Assembly: GCA_965153455.1 (NCBI GenBank)
Contig: OZ234496.1
Span: forward strand, 15,926,304-15,990,303
Reading direction: 5' to 3'
DNA length: 64,000 nt
Origin: Sphagnum compactum
Lineage: Eukaryota > Bryophyta > Sphagnopsida > Sphagnales
The position numbers were made by a program, and so were the translations under genes. The notes below the pieces were generated by a model that saw nothing but the letters and a program-made list of their open reading frames with translations, made no database searches and was not told the DNA's origin. Of the stretch, positions 57,306 through 64,000 are shown one piece after another; within the stretch, counting starts at the first letter, position 1; the number at the start of each line of letters is the position of its first letter.

Positions 57306-58460
57306 ACTTCAACACATGTCTGTCTAATAATTAATTAATTACAGCTGAAAATAGAACATTTTCAGAATATTTTCAAAGACTCTTTTAATTTCCTTCGTTA
57401 AATTTTGATTTTTGAAAATTTCAACATAAGTTCTGAAAATAATATAATTAATGTTGAAGCTACCAAGGTACTATAATATGCCTGTTTTTTGAGAATAAAA
57501 TTAAAACAAGAATTTTATTAAATTAAAAAATTGTCAAAAAAAAGTTGCCACAATTGCTGACAATATGAAAAAGGTGCTTAAACATTTTATACTTTCATAC
57601 TTTCATATGTTCCGGCAGGTCAAGTTGCCAAAATATAGCAATTAAAAGAGGGTCATTCTGTTTTGCTAAACATAAAATAACACCGTAGTTAGTACCTTGG
57701 CCATTTCAACACATGTCCATCGAATAATTAGTTAATTAATTTTGAAATTTTCATTTCAACAAATGGGAATATTCGAAAATATTCACAAAAAATATCCTTC
57801 ACAATAATTTTTTTGATTTGGAAGAAATAATTTTCGAAAATTTCAACAATTCTGAAAATAATATAATTTGTCTCAAATTGGCCAAGGTACTAGGGCATAT
57901 GGAGGGCATGTTACTCACCATATTTCTTGCCGTATTTCTTTACGCCAACCTGAAAATTTTGGTTTCGACCTATACAAAGGGTTTTTCGTGGAAAGAAAAT
58001 GGCCCAAATTCATCAGATTTTGAAGGAAAAAATAAATCCGAATTGCTTGGTTTTTATTATAAATTCCAGTAGGTGGCCAAGAATATAGAAGGATTCTGTT
58101 TTTTTTTCCCCCCTATTTTCATATGTTGTATGTAGCCAAATTTGGCTAAATTGTTTTATGGGTAATCTCCACTTTGGCTACATCACAAAAATCCTTAAAA
58201 ACAAATCCTGGCGATGAGTAAGGGTTTTGGTGACAGCATATTCAACCATTCACATACAAAAGAATTTAAAGTACTTAATACAGAGCAGCTTCAGCACATA
58301 TTTGCCAAATAATTAATTAATTTCTAATATTTTATTTCAAAAAGTTTAAAATATTCATGAATATTCCAAAATATTCTTCAGTTTTCACCTTAAAATGTTC
58401 TTTCAATGAATTAATTTTTGAAATTCTCAGCATTTCCAAAAGTAATATAATGATTAATGG
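57306..58460 (+). repeat. Cluster of dispersed repeat 'CTTCAACACATG', copies 2-4
   Basis: Copies start near 57306, 57710 and 58286. Each has the 'tcaacacatgtc' (or 'cagcacatat') start, then 'aataattaattaatt', then 'gaatattc.aaaatatt'. The second copy continues into sequence resembling 4490-4720. No coding capacity is supported. Confidence 0.55.
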
Positions 58461-58710
58461 TCGATTGTCGGTTCCAGTCCTTTTCTTCTAATGTATTTTG
58501 GTTCCAGTTCCAGGTATGAATGGAATTGGGAATCCGGTTCTACAAATTTGTGAATTTTGGTTTGATTCTGGAAATGAGTCTCCTTAATATCCAGCTCTTA
58601 GTAATTGAGAACTCGGACCAGTAGTTCTTACTTGCCAAAAGCGACGAACACTAGTCCGTACCACCCTAAGTTGGGAATTTAACTAAGGTGAAGACTCAAT
58701 AGGATTCTAA

Positions 58711-59084
58711 GAGCATCTCCAACAGTGCTCAGTATGTAACTCTGGATAGTAAAATTAAATGTCTAAGTTTAGCTTTTTTTTTTTTTTTTTTGGCAACCCC
58801 ACCAATAAAACTGAAAGTGCATATACACGGGGGACAACTAATAGCAAACTACATGGACCAATCATTGTGATCGACCAATCAGAAATACTGAGCCGCAGTC
58901 AGGTGCAATTTATTACACTCTTTTTGGGAGGTGCACAACTGTGTTGCACCCTTTACCAGCCACGGCAAGCTTCACGAATTTGGTGCAGAAAAACCAATTT
59001 CTTGAGCTTAACCGGCACATTTTGATTTTTTCACAATAATTTTTTCTGTCTGGAGTCACATACTGAGCACCGTTGGAGCTTCTC
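58711..59084. mobile_element. Tourist/PIF-Harbinger-type MITE with TAA target duplication
   Basis: The left end GAGCATCTCCAACAGTGCTC (58711 on) and the right end (to 59084) are inverted repeats over about 32 bases with few mismatches. The element is 374 bases and is flanked on both sides by TAA (58708-58710 and 59085-59087), the TWA-type duplication of PIF/Harbinger elements. Interior is non-coding. Confidence 0.8.
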
Positions 59085-59087
59085 TAA

Positions 59088-61064
59088 GGCTCTTATGATA
59101 ATAGATTTTGTGATCATAACAGCTTTCGATTATTATTTTTCCAGCAATCTGACACCTGTGCTCATAATCAGCTCAAAGCTCTAGTAGTCAAAATTCGCAA
59201 ATGTAGGAGTTGTGAGAGTGGCGACTCAAACTGCGAATCATCATAAAATGACATCTATCTACATAAACCAATTTACTTTGGATGGTGAAACAAATTATTG
59301 GTTGAATAATGCCAGCTCTTGGATTCTTATGGCTTGTAGTTGTAATCAATACTCTAAATTTATCACCACATTGGGAAAAGATGGAGATTTGTACACAATA
59401 CAACAAATTACATCATAAAAATACTCATATGAATATCATCTATCTACTCGAACAATTCCAAATCACAATTAAAAATTTGAAAAGACACTAATATGATTAT
59501 CTCAAGAAATTCAAAAAAAAAAACTTAAATGTAATGTTTGAACATAAGAGCCATACACACAATCAACTACGAGTTGAAATATTTTTAATCAATTCAAAAT
59601 ATTATTATTTTACTTATAACCAATAATATCGTAGTATGGTTTTTGGATTGAAGAACACAATATATTCACATCCATCACAACAAAAGATTAAAACAATTTT
59701 AATGTTTTCAAACATTCAATGTGTATAAAGATAAGACGATGAATAATTTGCTTGACACAACCATTGAATGGACTACTACTTAAAATTTCCCAAGGAACTA
59801 GACAAATTTACAAAACATGGGAACAATGGACAATAAAAAAAAGGAAGGAACATGAATATAAAGACAATCCTAATTAAGTGAAATCCATATGATGGGATGG
59901 AATGTGTAGGAATGTCAATGCTTGTTAGAACAATTAGTAAAAAAATTAGGAACATGATTTTCAATATATTTCACTTGTCCACTAAGGTTACAACATAAGA
60001 TCTTTAAAATTCACATTGCAAAAAGTTTGCAAAAGCTATTTGTATTTTGAATTTACTTTTACAATATAAAATTTCAAAACTAGTGCACAATAATTATAAA
60101 AAAATTCTTAGCATTTACATTAAAAAATGTATAATGATTTTATGATGAGGTTTGTTGCATTTATTTTATTGTGCTTACATCCTAAAGTATTTGATTGTTT
60201 GCATAATTATGACATACTATTGTAAAATTGTTCCTTGATTTGGGCATTATTTTAACTTAGAGGTCAAGTGTGCTATGAACTTTGTTGGTCTTTTATTGGG
60301 CCTCGCAGTGCTACAATTTGTGAAACAACTACTAGTCAACTCCTTAGCAAATATGTGGAGATAATTTTTCTTCAATTTTTCCCAATGGAGGTCTTCTTAT
60401 AAGGCCCTTAAAATAAAACCCTTAAACCATTTATCACATTTCTTTAAGGAACACAACCATGTTCCTTAAAGAACATAAACATTTCTTTAAGAACATTGGT
60501 TTCTTATGGAACACAACCATTTCCCGTTAGAGGTGGTAGGATCAAATCATAATCAAATAAACCATTTTAATGCCATGTTAATCATGGGAAGTTTTGCAAA
60601 ATGATAAATGTAAATATTATTGAGTTCAAATTAAAAATTCATTTGATTTAATTTTAGGTTTTGGTTTTATTAAAAGTTTTATTGAATTTAAACAATAACT
60701 ACTTTAAATACAAAACTAGCTAAAGACTCTCCTAATAAATAAATTTTGGTGGAAAAAAATTAAGATGATAATAACCTACTATCCACACTCAAAACTTAAT
60801 TTAAAAGTTGTGGAATTTGAAATTGAAAAAACATTCAAAATATGTTTTAAAAATTAAATTTTTTTAAGAGTCTTGTATCCATTTAGATTTTTTTAGCTTA
60901 TGGAATAAGAGATAAAAGCCTAAAATAATTAGCGTATTTAGGTATGATTTGATATTATGATCATTTTCGAGATGAAATGTAAAATCTTATAAAATCTACA
61001 CACTTTAACAAAATTCATAATTGTTCAACAAAGATTAACACAAAATATTCAATATATTGGGCCA
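59088..61064. other. AT-rich intergenic DNA
   Basis: Holds an 11-bp hairpin CTTTAAGGAAC...GTTCCTTAAAG at about 60442-60471 with nearby related copies. No gene recognised. Confidence 0.4.
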
Positions 61065-61136
61065 ATTACAACTATAGAGTTATAATAATATCTTGAAGGA
61101 CAATATATATCCTTGCCTTGGTAGGCAAGGCCAACA
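61065..61136 (+). mobile_element. MITE family 'GGCCTTGCC', fragment F (rearranged)
   Basis: Joins an inverted interior piece ('gagttataataatatcttgaagga') to the normal right end (CCTTGCCTTGGTAGGCAAGG then CCAACAA). Confidence 0.55.
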
Positions 61137-61774
61137 AAGGGGTAGTCCTTGAGGTTGTTAGTTGTTACCAGTGCTAGCTGGTTATTGAGTTTTGACCTCA
61201 TTGTTCACTTGCTTATGAACTTGGTTTATTAAATAACCTATTAGCCAGCTCTTGGGTTTTTTTTTAATAACCGATTAAATTGATAAGCGCCTATATTGAT
61301 TTTAAAAAATCTAGTAACCTATTTGGATGACTCTATTATCATCCAAGTAGGTTATCAATCTTTAAATACTAATACAAAAATTTAGCACAAACTAATAGAG
61401 TCATCCCTAAAGTAAGAAAAACACAGCACCAGAACCCTGAGTTTGGTCACACACAGGGTGAGATTTTTAAAAAAAACCTGAAAAAAAGTACATTGGCATT
61501 CAACGGGGATGAAACTCAGAAAACCATCAATTTTGGTGGTGAACTGAGTTTCATCCTGTCTTTCCTTTTTCTTCGGCGCCTCCACTGCTGCTACATATAT
61601 TTTCACTGCTCCTAACTGTACAACTACTATAATTAATCTCGAACCTTGTGCATAGAATGATGAGCGTCACCATTTCATACTGAGAGTTATTAAAATGTCT
61701 TTACTTTGAGGATACCACTAAAAGAGGGGATAGGGGGTGAAAGCAGGCCACACACACACACACACACCGAGTAT
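61137..61774. other. Intergenic, no gene seen
   Basis: Ends in a (CA)n microsatellite at about 61750-61768. No other signal. Confidence 0.4.
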
Positions 61775-62040
61775 TATTGGCCTTGCCTACCAGGGCAAGG
61801 ATATCATGTTTAGATTCATTATAGAATATAGGTCTATTTTTGTATGAGGATTTTCGAAAGCTGATATTTCGGCTTGTGTTGAAACTTGAGATGAGTTATA
61901 GAGTTCTTATATCTTGAAGGATTTTGGTTTCTTTAAGAGGATTCTTTTGAAGATTATATTTTTGCATGCTGAAATATTTGAGTTTCCATAATTCTTCTTT
62001 TGCCTAAAGATACTTTTAAAAGTAAATGGCAAGGCCACCA
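61775..62040 (-). mobile_element. MITE family 'GGCCTTGCC', copy E (reverse orientation)
   Basis: Left end TTGGCCTTGCC at 61778-61788 and right end GGCAAGGCCACC at 62028-62039. Interior landmarks appear in reverse complement order. About 265 bases, slightly shorter than copies A and B. Confidence 0.75.
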
Positions 62041-62429
62041 ATGTGATAGACCTCTTGTTAATTTAGAATTAAAAAATATGACATATTTCATAAATATCAT
62101 ATTTAGGATCACTAGAACTTTTGATTTCACAATAATCATATATAAATATACTTTTACATGATTAGAAAAATAAAATAAAATAAAATATTAAAGGGTGACA
62201 TTGTGACAAGGTTTTTGTACATTTGGACGGATATTAACTTGAGACTAAAGGTGGAATTAAAACAAGTTTTACTGTCAGAGAATTGCAGAGGGAAATCTGC
62301 TTGAACTCTGTCAACATCTCTGCAACAAAGAACTTCCACAAGTAGAGGATCAGCTTGCCAGGAACTGGCATCAACGATTCAACAAGCCCCCCTGATCATC
62401 AAGCTGATTTTGCACCTTGGACCAGCTAG
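62041..62429. other. Intergenic, 3' flank of the AP2/ERF gene
   Basis: No supported gene or motif. Confidence 0.4.
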
Positions 62430-62590
62430 CTATGGAATCATCAAGCTCTGCACCAGCAAATTGTCTTTCTGTCCATCATCATCATCAGAAACAGGTGCAA
62501 AATGCAAAGGCTCTAACTGGATTCATGAGCTCTCTGGCTTCTAATGGCAATGGATTTACTGTGCATCAATAGAAATTTAGTAACTTAGTC
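62430..62590 (-). repeat. Tandem duplicate of the AP2/ERF gene's 3' end
   Basis: Resembles about 62596-62745, which includes the gene's last codons and stop. Shared blocks are 'gtctttc', 'tgcaaatgca..ggctctaactggatt', 'catgagct' and 'ccatggatttactg'. On the minus strand the final Ser-Lys-Ser-Met motif of the gene reappears as Ser-Lys-Ser-Ile in this copy. Confidence 0.65.
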
Positions 62591-62712
62591 AAGCTGTGGA
62601 TCATCAAAGCTCTAGTGCACCTTGTCTTTCCGCACATCATAATTATATCTGTCCTAAACAGCTGCAGAATGCACATGGCTCAAACTGGATTCTTTCTGCA
62701 TGAGCTAGAATA

Positions 62713-63972
62713 TCAAATTGGTGCCATGGATTTACTGAGCTCTAGCCAGTCATCACTTGTGTGGAAGAAGAGAGCTGAAGGACTGAGCAGTGAATATCCT
62801 TGTGAAGAATTGATGCCAGCAGAACTGTCAAGTACTTTGTGTTCTTCTTCTTCTTCTTTTGTCTCCAGTGGCATTCCGAAGCAGAAATTTGCATTGGCAT
62901 GATGATGAGTTTGAGGATACCGCAACTCTGTTGTCATGAGCTGATGATGATACTGATCCTGTTGAAGATCAGTGGAGGTACTAGCTGGGAATAGTACTGT
63001 ATCTAGGGGATCATGAGCTTCAAACACTCCTCCTCCTGGAGCTTCTGGAAGCCAGCTGCTGGAACTGTGAGAAGAGCTGATCCAGATTTCAGATGGATCC
63101 TGATCCGGCGCCGCCGCTAAACAACATTCGCGCCCCGGTTCAATCACTGTTGTCATTTCTCCGTTTGTCAAGCTGCTATTCAATCCGAGATCCATCTGAT
63201 CCATTGGACTTGTCAGCACTGAAGACAGACTTGAGTCTAGTATTTTGTTGAAGTCGGATTCATAAGAACACGAAGAAGAAGATGGTAGCTCATGTCCACT
63301 GGAGGAAGCTGATTGCTCAGAAACAACATCGACTACTGTGGTAATATTCATGGGCTCTGGACGCCGATCGGAAGTTGGAAGCAATGTCGATGCTTGCATG
63401 GGTGGGAGTACATGATGAATAGCTACATCTTCTGATCTGCTGCAAGCTCGTCTAGTACTATTACTACTACAACATCTGTAATTTCCATATTCAGTTTCTT
63501 TCTGCATGAGACTCTGCTGCATGTGTACCTGTGAAGCAACGGAGGCTGCTTGCTCCTTAACGAAGTTTTTGATATCCTCCCTGGCTTGTGGGGAGGAGTC
63601 GCGGATGTTGAGATGGGCGGGAAGAGGAGGGAGGCAAAGTGCAGGATTGATATTGTGGAAAAGATTGTACTTCCTCTTGGGCTTGTTGGTATAGAACACA
63701 CCTGCGTCGTGAGCTGCAGCAGCTTCAATGGCTGTGTCGTAGGTTCCCAGCCAGATGGTTTTCTTCCACCTGGGTGGTCGAATCTCTACCAAGAAACCCC
63801 TCACTCCTTCCCGAGTTCGCACTCCATTGTAGCCAGCAGCAGCTGCTGCTGCTGCTGCATGCTCCTCTTGTTTCTGCGACCTGATTGCAGTTTGTCCACT
63901 ACTGGAGATTTCAACATTGATCTCAGCTGCTGCTGCTGCTGCTGCTGCAGACGCGCGTCTGCTGATCCTCAT
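62713..63972 (-). CDS. AP2/ERF-domain transcription factor, divergent DNA-binding loop (possibly 5' partial)
   Basis: Open frame of 419 residues from the ATG at 63972. After polyalanine runs (GCA/GCT repeats), one AP2 domain spans about residues 48-106: YNGVRTREGVRGFLVEIRPP, then WLGTYDTAIEAAAAHDAG. The usual strand with W-G-[KR]-[WF] after the GVR motif is replaced by V-R-G-F. The rest (WLGT, EAA, AHD) is standard, so DNA binding to GCC/DRE-like sites is likely but specificity may differ. The long C-terminal part is Ser- and acid-rich, as in activation regions. A single AP2 domain places it in the ERF group. The frame is open to the window edge (nine more codons), so the true start may lie outside. 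Its 3' end is tandemly duplicated downstream. Confidence 0.88.
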   Translation of the reverse strand: MRISRRASAAAAAAAAEINVEISSSGQTAIRSQKQEEHAAAAAAAAGYNGVRTREGVRGFLVEIRPPRWKKTIWLGTYDTAIEAAAAHDAGVFYTNKPKRKYNLFHNINPALCLPPLPAHLNIRDSSPQAREDIKNFVKEQAASVASQVHMQQSLMQKETEYGNYRCCSSNSTRRACSRSEDVAIHHVLPPMQASTLLPTSDRRPEPMNITTVVDVVSEQSASSSGHELPSSSSCSYESDFNKILDSSLSSVLTSPMDQMDLGLNSSLTNGEMTTVIEPGRECCLAAAPDQDPSEIWISSSHSSSSWLPEAPGGGVFEAHDPLDTVLFPASTSTDLQQDQYHHQLMTTELRYPQTHHHANANFCFGMPLETKEEEEEHKVLDSSAGINSSQGYSLLSPSALFFHTSDDWLELSKSMAPI

Positions 63973-64000
63973 ATCTGCTGCAGGCGCAGCTACAACTCTT

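Overview
This is a nuclear window from a non-seed land plant. The evidence is spliceosomal introns, a plastid-targeted ATP synthase delta subunit encoded in the nucleus, an AP2/ERF regulator, a plant-type GT31 glycosyltransferase, AT-rich repeat-filled intergenic DNA, and a complete gene for the motile-cilium protein CFAP58. Seed plants other than cycads and Ginkgo have no flagellated sperm, so a bryophyte (moss-like) is favoured, but a lycophyte or fern is not excluded.

Layout. 1-11,100 is AT-rich DNA with a decayed gag-like remnant, small inverted-repeat elements and tandem duplications. 11,400-13,100 holds a single-exon GT31 glycosyltransferase on the minus strand with a broken copy of its own 3' end just downstream. 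15,513-15,596 is an intron-containing elongator tRNA-Met gene. 16,600-38,700 is the gene-rich core: plastid ATP synthase delta (+), a seven-exon AlkB-type dioxygenase (-) divergent from an F-box/LRR gene (+), fifteen-exon CFAP58 (+), convergent two-exon ribosomal protein eS10 (-), then eight-exon calnexin (-). The AlkB, CFAP58, eS10 and calnexin models were assembled by hand; exon phases agree and totals divide by three.

38,700-53,300 is repeat territory: a 51-bp minisatellite, a roughly 44-bp degenerate satellite, a Ty3/gypsy chromodomain-element remnant with one LTR, and beside it an LTR retroelement with both LTRs, a primer-binding site and gag/zinc-knuckle/protease remnants but no visible reverse transcriptase. 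A CACTA-like end lies inside that element. 53,400-55,700 is a minus-strand gene of unknown function built from repeated exon-like modules. 55,900-62,700 is MITE- and tandem-repeat-rich. The window ends inside or just upstream of an unusual AP2/ERF gene (-).

The genes do not form a pathway; this is an ordinary mosaic of housekeeping and developmental genes. Two themes recur. Short tandem duplications sit at gene edges (3' end of GT31, start codon of AlkB, 3' end of AP2/ERF). Telo-box motifs occur upstream of eS10, of the AlkB/F-box pair and of GT31. I found no coherent undescribed multi-gene system. The most unusual items are the AlkB protein with a ubiquitin-binding-type zinc finger, the duplicated AlkB start region that makes a decoy uORF, an LTR that carries a conserved ORF, and the MITE families.
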